NCBI RefSeq assembly: GCF_031456545.1
Contig: NZ_JAVDUV010000001.1
Location: 2,480,001-2,544,000, forward strand
Source of the DNA: Agromyces sp. 3263
GTDB lineage: Bacteria; Actinomycetota; Actinomycetes; Actinomycetales; Microbacteriaceae
Length of the DNA stretch: 64,000 bases
Direction: 5' to 3'
Shown: in pieces, positions 9,055 through 18,859 of the stretch
Layout: every line of letters begins with the position of its first letter
Position numbering within the stretch: position 1 is the first letter of the stretch
Translations under genes and position numbers: made by a program
The notes under the pieces: generated by a model
Seen by the model: the letters and a program-made list of their open reading frames with translations, nothing else
What the model was told of the DNA's origin: nothing
Databases searched by the model: none

Positions 9055-9774
9055 ATGCCGTCACTGCTCGAACTGGTGCTCGAGGCCAATGGGGCCGCCC
9101 GGTTCGCCTCCGTCTCCCACGTCACCGCCGTGGTCGACTACGGCGGCACCTTCTGGGACCTCAAGGGCCACCCGAGCTTCGCCGGATCCGCGATCGTCGA
9201 AGCCAGCGCGCACCGGCAATGGATCCGGCAGACCGATGTCGTCGGCGGCCGACAGATGATCTTCGATCGGTCGCTGGATCGGATCACCGTGATGGACCGC
9301 AACGGGGAGGTCATCGAAGAGTTGCACAGTCCACGCCGGACATTCGGCGGATACACGCGGCACTCCCCGTGGAGTGAGGGGCAAGTGGCATACTTCCGCT
9401 GCTACACGACCTGGCACTACCTGGTCGAGCCCTTCGTCTTCGCCGTTCCGGGCATCACCAGCGGCGAGATCGACGAGCACGCCGAGCACGGCGAGCATTG
9501 GCGGGGCCTCTGCGTCACATTTCCCGACGGCGTCGACAGCCACAACCAGACGCAGCTGTACTACTTCGACGACGCCTATCACCTGAGACGCACAGACCTG
9601 CAACCCGAGGTGAACGACTACTCACCGACCGCGCAGTACGTTCACGATCACGTCGAGATCGACGGCATCACGCTGCCGACGAAACGCCGGGTGCACATGC
9701 GACGGCTCGATCGATCACCCGACACCAGCCGCACGCCCATCACGGTCGAGCTGAGCGGCATACAGTTCAGTTGA
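9055..9774 (+). CDS. Conserved protein of unknown function
   Basis: A 239-residue protein that starts MPSLLELVLEANGAARFASV, after a good gaggag site, and continues with a beta-rich body (GGTFWDLKGHP, YFRCYTTWHYLVEPFVF, HRQWIRQTDVVGGRQM). This layout, a helix followed by lipid-carrier-like antiparallel strands, is seen in many uncharacterised actinobacterial proteins that resemble LolA/outer-membrane carriers, but there is no signal peptide here. The likely TSS lies in the 244-base divergent spacer 8811-9054, where I see no other feature. Confidence 0.7.
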   Translation: MPSLLELVLEANGAARFASVSHVTAVVDYGGTFWDLKGHPSFAGSAIVEASAHRQWIRQTDVVGGRQMIFDRSLDRITVMDRNGEVIEELHSPRRTFGGYTRHSPWSEGQVAYFRCYTTWHYLVEPFVFAVPGITSGEIDEHAEHGEHWRGLCVTFPDGVDSHNQTQLYYFDDAYHLRRTDLQPEVNDYSPTAQYVHDHVEIDGITLPTKRRVHMRRLDRSPDTSRTPITVELSGIQFS

Positions 9775-9833
9775 AGGCTCGATCGCGTCATCCGACGAGT
9801 CGAGCGTGCGGAACCCTGGGCGAGCGGAGCGAC

Positions 9834-10343
9834 GTGGAACCGGAATCCTCTGGAGATGTGCGCGAACGCACGGTTCGCTGGGACGACACCGCCACCGGCT
9901 TGGCTGCACTGCCACAGATGGCGGGACTCGATTTCCTGCGGGCGATCCGCGATGGTGAGCTCCCACCGGCTCCGATCTCGTCGCCCATGCTGATGCGGTT
10001 GGAGGAGGTCGACGACGGACGAGTCGCCTTCTCGTGCGAGCCCGACGAGTCCCTCGCGAACCCGCTCGGGTCGGTCCACGGCGGCGTGATGTGCACCATC
10101 CTCGATTCCGCACTGGGCTGTGCCGCGCACTCGACCCTCCCCGTCGGCGTCGGATACACGTCGATCGAGATCAAGGTGAGCTACCTCCGTCCCGTTCAGT
10201 TCGGCGCCGGGAAGCTGACCGCGATCGGCACGGTGACGAAGCGAGGCAGGCGGGTCATCTTCGCCGAGGGCGAGGTCCTGGACGCGGATGGGAACGTCGT
10301 CGCCGCAGCGAGCAGTTCGCTGCTGGTGTTCCCGATCACCTGA
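9834..10343 (+). CDS. PaaI-type hotdog-fold thioesterase
   Basis: A 169-residue acyl-CoA thioesterase-like protein. The hotdog signature LGSVHGGVMCTILDSALGCA holds the HGG turn and the central helix; in PaaI enzymes an Asp in this helix activates water, and D is present (ILDSA). Strands follow with YTSIEIKVSYLRPV and GKLTAIGTVTKRGRR, then AEGEVLDADG, the usual C-terminal sheet. The start GTG 9834 is preceded by ggagcgac; upstream in-frame sequence is a shadow of the previous gene. Substrate unknown. Confidence 0.85.
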   Translation: MEPESSGDVRERTVRWDDTATGLAALPQMAGLDFLRAIRDGELPPAPISSPMLMRLEEVDDGRVAFSCEPDESLANPLGSVHGGVMCTILDSALGCAAHSTLPVGVGYTSIEIKVSYLRPVQFGAGKLTAIGTVTKRGRRVIFAEGEVLDADGNVVAAASSSLLVFPIT

Positions 10344-10439
10344 CGCCGAACCGAGCCGCCGATGCGGCACCCGCGCCGGTCGAGCCGGTGTGCGTTCGCG
10401 AGCGTCGGAGCGATTCGAGGTTCGCGTCCCGCCCTGACG

Positions 10440-11387
10440 TCAGACCGGTGCGATCTTCGGGAAGGTCCACGACCCGTCGAGCACCTCGGGCCGGGGTCGA
10501 TACATCCGCACGAGGTAGTTCCAGCCGTCGGTGAGCGGCAGGGTGTTCGGCAGGCTGCCATCGCCGCCGAAGCGCACGGTGATCGACCCGTCGTGGTTCT
10601 TCACACCGTTGATGTTGTTCACGCTGTAGGCACCCAGCGGGTTCTCTTCGAAGAAGCCCGCCGAGTTGTACAGGCTGATCGACCAGAAGGCGTCGACGGG
10701 CACGTCCTTGACTGTGAGGTGATACTCGCCGACGGGCAGGTGCGGCTCTTCGGACACGTAGAACGCCTCGGTCTCGGGCAGGCCTCCCCAGCCGGCTGCG
10801 GTTCCGAGGAGATGTTGCCTGGGGTCGACGTCGTCCTTGTCGCCGAACATCCCGTGGGTCCCGCTGTCGAGACCCACCCGCTGCACCTCGGCGAGGATGG
10901 CCTGGCGGGTCCCGGTGAACGACTCCTCGTCGTAGTCGGGCATGACGAACGGCTCGTTCGAGGGCGCGTCGATGGCGAAGCCGTCTTGGATCGCGTGCAC
11001 GCGCTCGAGATCGCCGGGGTCGGTCCCATCGAGGAGCACCCTCGCGCCCAGGGCGGCGTACGGGGTGCCGATTTCGTCGGCCGTGAGGGTGTACGTCCCC
11101 GCCGCGTGGAAGATGCGCTTCACGTAGTGGTCTTCGTCGATGACCATGACCGAGACGTATCGCTCGCCGGACTCGGGCACTGTGAGCGTCACTCCCTTCG
11201 ACGCGTCGACCACCGCGAGACTGTAGAGCGTGTCGCGGTTCATGCGAATGATGGTCTGCTTGTCGATCGGGGTGGGCTCACGATAGTGGTTCCAGCGGTT
11301 CACGCCGCCGGCAGCAGCTTGCAGACCGGCGAGCATCCGATCCGTCTCGGCTCGGACGAAGTTCTCGTTGTCGACGCTGATCGTCAT
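10440..11387 (-). CDS. DUF1254/DUF1214 domain protein
   Basis: A 315-residue protein with an N-terminal DUF1254-like region (NRDTLYSLAVVDASKG, YVSVMVIDEDHYVKRIF) and a C-terminal DUF1214 region (FWSISLYNSAGFF, ITVRFGGDGSLPNTLP, WNYLVRMYRPRPEVLDG). The biochemical role of these paired beta-sandwich domains is not settled. No signal peptide is seen, unlike many Gram-negative relatives. The start ATG 11387 has a strong aggggga site seven bases upstream. It stands alone, convergent with the thioesterase gene and downstream of the large surface protein gene in the same direction. Confidence 0.85.
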   Translation of the reverse strand: MTISVDNENFVRAETDRMLAGLQAAAGGVNRWNHYREPTPIDKQTIIRMNRDTLYSLAVVDASKGVTLTVPESGERYVSVMVIDEDHYVKRIFHAAGTYTLTADEIGTPYAALGARVLLDGTDPGDLERVHAIQDGFAIDAPSNEPFVMPDYDEESFTGTRQAILAEVQRVGLDSGTHGMFGDKDDVDPRQHLLGTAAGWGGLPETEAFYVSEEPHLPVGEYHLTVKDVPVDAFWSISLYNSAGFFEENPLGAYSVNNINGVKNHDGSITVRFGGDGSLPNTLPLTDGWNYLVRMYRPRPEVLDGSWTFPKIAPV

Positions 11388-11499
11388 CGTTCCCCCTGGT
11401 CCCGCCGTGGGCCATCCACGAGCACGGTTGCGCTCACGATATCGCGGGCGCGGACGGAGCGACCGTGAGCGTCCCACCTTCGATCCGGCGTCTGACGGG

Positions 11500-14400
11500 T
11501 CATCGTGTCTGGCGGCGTCGGGTGACGAGAACCGCGCAGCCCGCAACGAGGAGCGCGATGCCGGCGACGCCGGCCGAGAAGGCCCATCCCGTGCCCGTCG
11601 ACGCGAGCGGGTCGGATGTCGTGGCCGTGACCGTCGGGATGCGAGCGGTCGACGGGTCGGAGGCGACGTCGCCGCCGCTCGGCGTCGTCGCCGACGCCGT
11701 GGCGGTGTTGACGAGTTGCTGTCCCGTGAGGTCGCCGGCGACGGCCGTATATCGGGCCGTGCAGACGATCGTCTGGCCCGGCACGAGCGCGCCGTCGTCC
11801 TCACAGACGGGTGTCGTCAACGCGCCATGTCCGGTGAAGGCGCCCTCGACGATGGACGGATCGGCGAGCGTGGTGTTGCCGGTGTTCATGACGGTGAACG
11901 AGTACCGCACCACCTGACCGGCAGCCGTGACCGTGTCCGTGTCCGACGTCTTGGCCAGCGTGAGTGACGGGTTCGGCGACTCGGGCAGGGTGATCGTCGA
12001 GGGGTTGGACGGGGTCGGTGTCTCCGACCCCGGCGGAAGGCCGAGGGCGGTCGCCGTGTTGACGATCTCACCGTGGTCGACATCGGCTTGCGTGACGGTG
12101 TAGCTGGTGGTGCAGACCACCTGGTCGCCGGGGTCGAGAAGGGCGGACTCAGCCGGGCAGTTCGGCGCAGGAAGGGGCCCGGAGCCGGTGAACGCGCCTT
12201 CCTCGACGGCGATGTTCGTCATGGTCACATTGCCGGTGTTGGTCACGACGAACGAGTACGTGATCGTCTCGCCGACGACGTGTTCCTCGAGCGCCGGCGC
12301 GCTCGCTGATTTCACGAGGCTCAGCTCGGGCGTCTGCGCGAGCGTCACGGTGGCCGTGGACGGTGCTGAGGTGGGGTCGTCGCCACTGGCGGCGGTGGCC
12401 GCGGCGGTGGCGGTGTTCGCGATGGTGCCCGCATCCACATCCGCCTGGGTCACCGCGTACGTGGCGCTGCAGGTGACGAACTGTCCCGGGAGCACGGACC
12501 CTGTGGGGCAGTCGGCTTCGGGCGCTGATCCCGTGCCCGTGAACGCCGTCTCCACGATCGTCGGATCACTGACGGAGACGTTTCCGGTGTTCGTCACGCG
12601 GAACGAATAGGTGATCGTCGTGCCGGCGGCTGAGGCCGTGTCGGGGGTCGCGGTCTTGGTCAGGCTGATCGCGGGCGCCGGATCGATCGGCACCAGGGCA
12701 TCGGACGGCGGGGTCGTCACGGATGTCTCGTCGGGCGCGATTCCGGTGGCTGTGGCGCTGTTGGTCACCTCGCCGGCTTCGATGTCGGCTTGGGTCAGCG
12801 TGTAGCCGGCTGTGCAGGTCTGCTGCTCCTGCGGGTCGAGCCGACTCATCGCCGCGGGGCAGTCGAGGGCGGACAGCGTACCCGTTCCGGAGAACGCGGT
12901 CTCATCGACGGCGACGTCCGAGAGGGTGACGTTGCCTTCGTTGGTCACGACGAAGGTGTACGTGACCAGCTGCCCTTCCTCGTAGTCGTCGGCGCTCGAT
13001 GGAGATGCCGACTTCACGATGGAGAGTTCGGCCGCCTGAGCCAGCGGCGTGTCCGTCGACGCGGGGTTCGACTGGGCGACCGGGCCGGTCGGCGGTGTGC
13101 CCTGGCCCTGGGCCGTGTTGGCGACCTGGCCGGCATCGATGTCCGCCTGTGTCAGCGCATAGGTTGCGGTGGCGGTCACGGATTGACCGGGGGCAAGCGT
13201 GCCCGGGGTGCCTGGCCAGGTGTACTCCAGCGTGGAGAGGTCAGGCAGAGGGTCGCTGATCGAGACGTCGGTGAGCGTGACGGCCGCAGCGCTCGTCAGT
13301 GTGAACGTGTAGGTGATCACGTCGCCGGGCTGGGCCGGATTCTGCACCTCGGCCACATCGGCCGCCTTGGTGAGCGTCAGGATCTGGTCCGCCGCGGTCA
13401 GCCCCGTGGTCGACGACTCGGCTGCGGGCATCCGCTGGTCACCCGCCGTCGCGGTGCTTCCGACGGTGTTCCATGCCGTGAGGCCGGCGATCTGGTCGGG
13501 CGTGGAGACCTCGATCGGGATGCTGATGTTCTTCGGCTGATTCGCCGACGCGGCGACGTAGACGAGGCCGTCGTACGCGAATCGAAGTGCGGTGGTCTGC
13601 GCGATCGGGGATGGAGCGGTGGTCGACCAGTCGTCGACGCAGCCGGGGTTGGTGGGCAGCACCTCGGGTCGGCAGGGGTTCGTCGCCGTCGAATAGGACA
13701 CCGTGACCCCGGCCGGCACCGGGCCGACGTCGGTCAGTGTGACGGGGAACTCCGAGCCCCGAGGGGTCGATGACGATGCCTGGGTGTCGCCGATGCGGGG
13801 GAGCAGGTCGTAGAGCACGGGGTCCTTCAGGTTGGTGCTGCCCGTGTTGGTGAAGACGACGTCGTAGCGGGCGAGCCCGCCGTCGGGGCTCACCCTGCCA
13901 ACGCCGCCGGCGGACACGGGACCGGCGTCGAGGTTGCCCTGCACGGTCTTGCCGACGGAGAAGGCGGGATTGATCGGAGCCACCGCGAACGTGGCGACGA
14001 CGCCGCAGAAGTTGCCCGGGATGGGGGAGCCGTTCGCTCGCAGCACCGCCAGGTTCGGGGACTTCTGTCCGGGCGGTGGGGCGGTCGGCGAGCCCAGGCA
14101 GGCCGTGACCGGGTTCCCGTAGCCGACGGTGACGTCGCTGGTGTACGTGCCGCCGCAGCCGGCGCCGAGGGACAGCTTCATGTTGTTCGTGGTGACCAGT
14201 GCGTAGTTGCCCGGCGCCTGGATCACGCCGGCCGGGATCACCCATCGGTAGAGGGTTCTGCCGGTGCCGTTGTAGTCGGGAACGATCGTGGGTGTGACGA
14301 TCGGAGACGTGTACTGATTGGTGGGGAAGGACACGCTGGTCAGCCGGAATGCGGTGTTCGGGCTCACGATGAGCGTGGATCCCGCTGGCGTGAGCCAGTC

Positions 14401-16128
14401 GAAGTAGATCGCCTGCGACGGCGCCGTGCCGAGCTCGATGGTCGCGAACTCGCCGTTGCCGAGCGAGGAGCTGGTGGTGCAGCTGGAGCCGCCGTCGTAC
14501 GCCACGCCGTGGACGGCGTTCACCACGACACCGCTGGGCGCGTTCGGGCTCACGACCATCAGGTCTCGGTTCGCCGTCTCGGTGGGGACCACCGGGGTGT
14601 CCTGCAGGTCGATGAGATACGCGTCAGCGGTCGCGGTGTTCCTGAGGAGCGTGGTCGTGGCGACCGACGGAGCGCTGTACCCGTTCACGACGAAGTGCAG
14701 TTGTGCCGCGGTGTTCGCCGCCTGGGTGGCGAACGGTGGGAAGTCGATCTCTGCGACGGCTGGGGATGCCGGGATCACCCATCCCGTGCCCGGCGTGAAC
14801 GGGATCGCCGCGGAGGTGCCGTCGGTGTGGATCACCGTGATCGCGTTCGATGCGATGGGAGTGAAGCCCGTTGCCTGGATCAGCCGGGGGATGAACGCGG
14901 GGTTCGTGCAATACGGTCCGCCCGCAGGGAGCGAGGAGTACACCTGGGCCGAGAGGGTGTCGAGGCATGGCATCGGGTCCTTCACGGAGAAGACGACGCC
15001 GGAATTGGTTCCGACCGTCTGCAGTCCGATGTCGTACCAGGCCGACCTGCCGGACTGGTTCCAGTCGCCGGGATACGTGTACGGATACCTCTGGCCGTCA
15101 GGCGGGAACGTGTACTGTCCGCTGTCGGGGAACGCCTGCGAGCCCACGCCCTTGCTGAGGAAGGGCTGGGGCACCACGGGGACGACGCGGGTGGTCGTGG
15201 AGCTCTGCCCCGAACCGGTCGTGCCGTCCCAGTACGTCCACGTCGCGGTCGCCGTGTTCGAGATGGTCTCGCCCGTGGCATCCGGGACCCCGTCGTCACG
15301 GGCGAAGCCACGCACCGTGATGGTTCCATTGCAGATGCTGCCCGCGGATCCCGAGTACGTGAGCGTGTGGGTGGCGGGGTCGTAGGTCGGCGTACCGGGC
15401 ATCGGCGCGGTGACCGATGCGGACGCGAAGGTGAAATTGTCAGGCAGCGGGTCGGTCACGGTCAGGGTCTCGATCGAATACACCCCGGTGATGCCGCCGC
15501 ACCCGATGGTGAGCGAGAACTGCATGCCCGCGCCGGTGCCGATCGTCACGGGCGCACTCTTCGCGAACGAACCCTGCGCGGCCGCCGTCACGGTGAGGGT
15601 CGCTGGTGCCCCGGTGGCGGAGGGGAAGTTGGTGCCGCTGAGCGTCGGGGTGATGGTGACCTGGGTGCCGTTCATGGTGCGATACCCCGGGGTCGTCACC
15701 GGAAAGGTGCACTGGTTGGTGCCGTTCGGAACGAAGCCGTAGTTGAACGAGACGACACCTGCCGCGACCGTCCGAGTCACGCCGGGACATGAGGAACCGC
15801 CCACCCACGAGGCGAAGTCGGTCACCGCCCCATCACCCGTGATCGCGGTCGAGGGGAAGCTGATGGTCGTGCCCTCGCAACCGAGGCCATCGGTGACGCT
15901 GCACTGCAGGGTGAGGGTGTATTGGACCTGTTGCCCGCTCTGGACCGTCGAGGCCGTCGGTGAGATGGTGACGCTGGCCGTGCCGGCCGCGAGCGCCGGC
16001 GTGCTCTCGAGGGAGATCGTCGCCAGGCAGAGTGCGAACGCGCACAGCGCCGCACACAGACGCCACGCACGCCGTCGGAGTCCGCGATCCGAACGAATCG
16101 GACCAGTCGACACGCCATGCCGAGTCAT
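11500..16128 (-). CDS. Large cell-wall-anchored surface protein with five DUF7507/DUF11-like repeats
   Basis: 1542 residues. Signal peptide: RRR then a hydrophobic core, with cleavage probable after ALA at about residue 47. Residues 50-905 are Thr/Pro/Gly-rich beta-sandwich sequence. From about 910 to 1495 there are five tandem repeats of about 118 residues, each with LxLxKTA-like opening, TYxFxVTNTGN, a [E]xAFTGxG segment and YxVTQADVDxGxxxNTATA; this is the isopeptide/DUF11-like surface-stalk module. The C-terminus has LASTG at about 1505, a hydrophobic helix and RRRQTR. LASTG fits the LAXTG signal of class E sortases. Probably a surface adhesin or stalk. Divergent from a LuxR regulator. 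Confidence 0.9.
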   Translation of the reverse strand: MTRHGVSTGPIRSDRGLRRRAWRLCAALCAFALCLATISLESTPALAAGTASVTISPTASTVQSGQQVQYTLTLQCSVTDGLGCEGTTISFPSTAITGDGAVTDFASWVGGSSCPGVTRTVAAGVVSFNYGFVPNGTNQCTFPVTTPGYRTMNGTQVTITPTLSGTNFPSATGAPATLTVTAAAQGSFAKSAPVTIGTGAGMQFSLTIGCGGITGVYSIETLTVTDPLPDNFTFASASVTAPMPGTPTYDPATHTLTYSGSAGSICNGTITVRGFARDDGVPDATGETISNTATATWTYWDGTTGSGQSSTTTRVVPVVPQPFLSKGVGSQAFPDSGQYTFPPDGQRYPYTYPGDWNQSGRSAWYDIGLQTVGTNSGVVFSVKDPMPCLDTLSAQVYSSLPAGGPYCTNPAFIPRLIQATGFTPIASNAITVIHTDGTSAAIPFTPGTGWVIPASPAVAEIDFPPFATQAANTAAQLHFVVNGYSAPSVATTTLLRNTATADAYLIDLQDTPVVPTETANRDLMVVSPNAPSGVVVNAVHGVAYDGGSSCTTSSSLGNGEFATIELGTAPSQAIYFDWLTPAGSTLIVSPNTAFRLTSVSFPTNQYTSPIVTPTIVPDYNGTGRTLYRWVIPAGVIQAPGNYALVTTNNMKLSLGAGCGGTYTSDVTVGYGNPVTACLGSPTAPPPGQKSPNLAVLRANGSPIPGNFCGVVATFAVAPINPAFSVGKTVQGNLDAGPVSAGGVGRVSPDGGLARYDVVFTNTGSTNLKDPVLYDLLPRIGDTQASSSTPRGSEFPVTLTDVGPVPAGVTVSYSTATNPCRPEVLPTNPGCVDDWSTTAPSPIAQTTALRFAYDGLVYVAASANQPKNISIPIEVSTPDQIAGLTAWNTVGSTATAGDQRMPAAESSTTGLTAADQILTLTKAADVAEVQNPAQPGDVITYTFTLTSAAAVTLTDVSISDPLPDLSTLEYTWPGTPGTLAPGQSVTATATYALTQADIDAGQVANTAQGQGTPPTGPVAQSNPASTDTPLAQAAELSIVKSASPSSADDYEEGQLVTYTFVVTNEGNVTLSDVAVDETAFSGTGTLSALDCPAAMSRLDPQEQQTCTAGYTLTQADIEAGEVTNSATATGIAPDETSVTTPPSDALVPIDPAPAISLTKTATPDTASAAGTTITYSFRVTNTGNVSVSDPTIVETAFTGTGSAPEADCPTGSVLPGQFVTCSATYAVTQADVDAGTIANTATAAATAASGDDPTSAPSTATVTLAQTPELSLVKSASAPALEEHVVGETITYSFVVTNTGNVTMTNIAVEEGAFTGSGPLPAPNCPAESALLDPGDQVVCTTSYTVTQADVDHGEIVNTATALGLPPGSETPTPSNPSTITLPESPNPSLTLAKTSDTDTVTAAGQVVRYSFTVMNTGNTTLADPSIVEGAFTGHGALTTPVCEDDGALVPGQTIVCTARYTAVAGDLTGQQLVNTATASATTPSGGDVASDPSTARIPTVTATTSDPLASTGTGWAFSAGVAGIALLVAGCAVLVTRRRQTR

Positions 16129-16231
16129 TCGTGAACCCCCACGCCGATGCGGGTGGCAACGGGTTCGCGCCGCTTCGCCGACTCGATTCCAGGCGTGCAG
16201 GACTCCATACGCAATCTCCCCCGATCGCTTC

Positions 16232-16290
16232 CGCGCTCATGAGCGCGTCCCCCAGCGGCGCCGACAATCGGCGCCTGTGCCGCATGCGGC
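16232..16290. promoter_or_regulatory. Three adjacent palindromes between surface protein and LuxR genes
   Basis: In the 338-base divergent spacer (16129-16466), three perfect inverted repeats follow each other: CGCGCTCATGAGCGCG (16232-16247), GGCGCCGA-CAA-TCGGCGCC (16257-16275) and GCCGCATGCGGC (16279-16290). They could be operator sites or cruciform elements controlling the surface protein. No gene is seen in this spacer. Confidence 0.45.
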
Positions 16291-16466
16291 ATACGCATTC
16301 AGTAGAGGCGACGGGGGAGGGCGGCGCGTAGTGCAGATCGGGTGAAATTCGTCACGGACGACGGATGACGCGCCGGCCCGCGTTTCGCCGAACTGTCGCG
16401 TCGATGGCGGCCTGCGGTCGGGGCGGCTTCGCCGACGGGTCCACTGCGCCGCCATAGGATGCGACG

Positions 16467-18704
16467 GTGGGAGAGTCGACTTCGGGGGCGGTCGGGACAC
16501 GGGATGATCTGCGACAGGTGCTCCTTGACGGAAAGGTCAGTATTCCGGCGCCTGCCGCCGGAGGGGTGAGCCGACGAAGGGTGATCGAGGAAGCACGCGC
16601 CAGCGGCGCCAGGGTCATCGGCATCACCGCACCGGCGGGATACGGCAAGTCCACGGTTCTCGCCGAATGGGCGGCTCTCGAGGATCGCGCCGTCGCCTGG
16701 GCCACGGTCGACCGCTTCGATGACGACGCCGCGGCGCTCCTCTGGCTCTTGGCGAGTGCCTGCTCCACGATCTCGCCGTCCGCAGCACGAATCGTCCCCG
16801 AGATGCGGGGCGTCGGCGCGTCGGTGCTGGGGCGTTCCGCACCCTTGCTTGCCGCAACGCTCAGGCGGACGGCCACGCCGTTCGTGCTCTTCGTCGACGA
16901 CCTTCACCTCGCCGACTCGCTGGCGTGCCGGGACGCGTTGGAGATCGTGCTGGCCGGGGTGCCGGAAGGTTCGCAAGTGGTGCTCGCGAGTCGTCATCAG
17001 CAACCGCATCTCGCGCGACTGCGCGCGATCGGTGCCGCGCATGAGATCGGGGTGGAGGACCTTCGGCTGGGCATCGATGGGGCACGGACGATCTTCGACC
17101 AGGCCGGTGTCGACGTCGAATCGGACGGACTCACCGCCGTGGTGGACCGCTGCGAAGGCTGGCCGACCGGGATCTTCCTCTGCGCGCTCCTCTCGCGGGC
17201 CGGCGGCGAGACGCTCCCGCTGACGGGAGGCGTCGCGTTCATCACCGACTACCTCTACCGCGAGTGCGTCGGGCAGCTGTCCCACGAGGCCCAGCGATTT
17301 CTCCGCAGAACGTCAGTGCTGGAGCAGCTCTCCGGCGACGTCTGCGACGCGGTGCTGGAGGCCGGGGACTCGACCGCGCGGCTACGGGAGCTGGAGTCGC
17401 TGAACCTCTTCCTCATTCCGCTCGACCGGAGACGCGGGTGGTACAGGTACCACGCGCTGTTCCGCGAGTTCCTCCTCGCGGAGCTGTTGGCGGCGGACCC
17501 GACGGAGGCCACCGACCTCAACCTGCGAGCAGCGACGTGGTTCGAAGCCAATGGGTTCCCCGCGCAGGCCGTGGAGCACTTACTGGCAGCGGGCGAACGT
17601 GATCGGTCCGCCCGACTCGTCGCGCATCTTGCAATGCCGACGTACCATTCCGGACAGGTGGCGGTCCTCGACCGCTGGATCGCGGAGCTCGGTGAGCCAG
17701 CCGTCGAGGGTTACCCGCCCTTGGCGATCCTGGCGGCGTGGAAGGCCGCCCTGACGGGTGAGGCCGCTGAAGCCGAGCGGTGGGTGTCGGCCCTGGACCG
17801 GAGCGAGCTTCCGAGCGTCTCGGCGGAGCAACGCCGCGCGTTCGATTCGGTGCGCAGGCTCCTCCGTGCCGCGATGTGCGCCGATGGTCCAGAGCGTGCG
17901 CTGGAGGACGCCGGCTTCGCGCTGGAACATGAACCGGCTTGGAGCCCGTGGCGGGGCCCAGCGCTCTACACCTACGGATCGTTGTGCCTCCTCGTCGGTG
18001 ACGCGGGCTCCGCTCGCCGCGCCCTCACGGGTGCCGCTGCGACAGCAATGACGACGGGCAATACGGCAGCGGCCGTGTTCAGCCAGGCGGAGCTGGCCCT
18101 CCTCGACGTCGAGGACGGCGCCTGGCGTGCTGCCGAGGAGCATGTGCGTGTCGCGTTGGGCACCGTCGACGCGAATCACATGGAAGGCTACGGCACGACG
18201 GCGCTGGCGCTGGCGGTGGCATCGCGGGTGTCGATACAGTCCGGCGACGTCACGAAGGCAGAGCGGTACCTCGCACGCGCCATGCGCGCGCGGGTTCAGT
18301 GCACCTACGTGCTTCCGTTCGTCTCGCTGAAAGTTCGACTCCAACTCGCGAAGGCGTTCGTCGAACTGGGCGACCCATCGTCCGCGATCCACCTCATGCG
18401 CGAGATCCGAGAGCTGATCCATCGCCGTCCGCGGCTCGGGCTCCTGCGCGAGGAGGCGGCCGTGTTGCAGCGTCGGATCGAGCGCATGTCAGGCTGGGGC
18501 GGCGCCATACCGCTCACCCCTGCGGAGCTCAGGCTGCTGCCGTACCTCCAGACCCACCTCACGATCCGTGAGATCGGCACCCGGCTCTCCATTTCGAGGA
18601 ATACCGTCAGCTCGCAACTCGGATCGATCTATCGGAAACTCGACGTCACCTCCAGGAGTGACGCCGTCGAACGGGCGATCGCCGTCGGACTCCTCGGGGA
18701 GTGA
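16467..18704 (+). CDS. MalT-like LuxR-family ATPase regulator
   Basis: A 745-residue protein of the MalT/LAL class. Walker A in GITAPAGYGKSTVL is near residue 55, the Walker B-like LFVDDLHLAD is at about 145, followed by a winged-helix and TPR-rich middle and a C-terminal LuxR domain (LTPAELRLLPYLQTHLTIRE ... SRNTVSSQLGSIYRKL). It is probably expressed from a leaderless transcript: TAGGAT (16455-16460) lies six bases before the GTG start. Divergent from the wall-anchored repeat protein, which is its most obvious target; the ligand is unknown. Confidence 0.87.
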   Translation: MGESTSGAVGTRDDLRQVLLDGKVSIPAPAAGGVSRRRVIEEARASGARVIGITAPAGYGKSTVLAEWAALEDRAVAWATVDRFDDDAAALLWLLASACSTISPSAARIVPEMRGVGASVLGRSAPLLAATLRRTATPFVLFVDDLHLADSLACRDALEIVLAGVPEGSQVVLASRHQQPHLARLRAIGAAHEIGVEDLRLGIDGARTIFDQAGVDVESDGLTAVVDRCEGWPTGIFLCALLSRAGGETLPLTGGVAFITDYLYRECVGQLSHEAQRFLRRTSVLEQLSGDVCDAVLEAGDSTARLRELESLNLFLIPLDRRRGWYRYHALFREFLLAELLAADPTEATDLNLRAATWFEANGFPAQAVEHLLAAGERDRSARLVAHLAMPTYHSGQVAVLDRWIAELGEPAVEGYPPLAILAAWKAALTGEAAEAERWVSALDRSELPSVSAEQRRAFDSVRRLLRAAMCADGPERALEDAGFALEHEPAWSPWRGPALYTYGSLCLLVGDAGSARRALTGAAATAMTTGNTAAAVFSQAELALLDVEDGAWRAAEEHVRVALGTVDANHMEGYGTTALALAVASRVSIQSGDVTKAERYLARAMRARVQCTYVLPFVSLKVRLQLAKAFVELGDPSSAIHLMREIRELIHRRPRLGLLREEAAVLQRRIERMSGWGGAIPLTPAELRLLPYLQTHLTIREIGTRLSISRNTVSSQLGSIYRKLDVTSRSDAVERAIAVGLLGE

Positions 18705-18859
18705 ACCAGGCCGAAGATCACGCAGAAGGAACGACGCGCGGTGCGGAGCAACCCCCCAAGGTGGAAGGAGGGGTCACAGATCTCGGATGTGCCGTGGTGG
18801 AGTCCGTGTGATTCCGGAACGCGCCGAACCGCGCAACATGCACGACGGAAGGATCAGCA

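Noticed and set aside
10034..10534. A plus-strand Arg-rich frame over the thioesterase gene
   Set aside because: Out-of-frame shadow of the hotdog protein; no start signal and low complexity.
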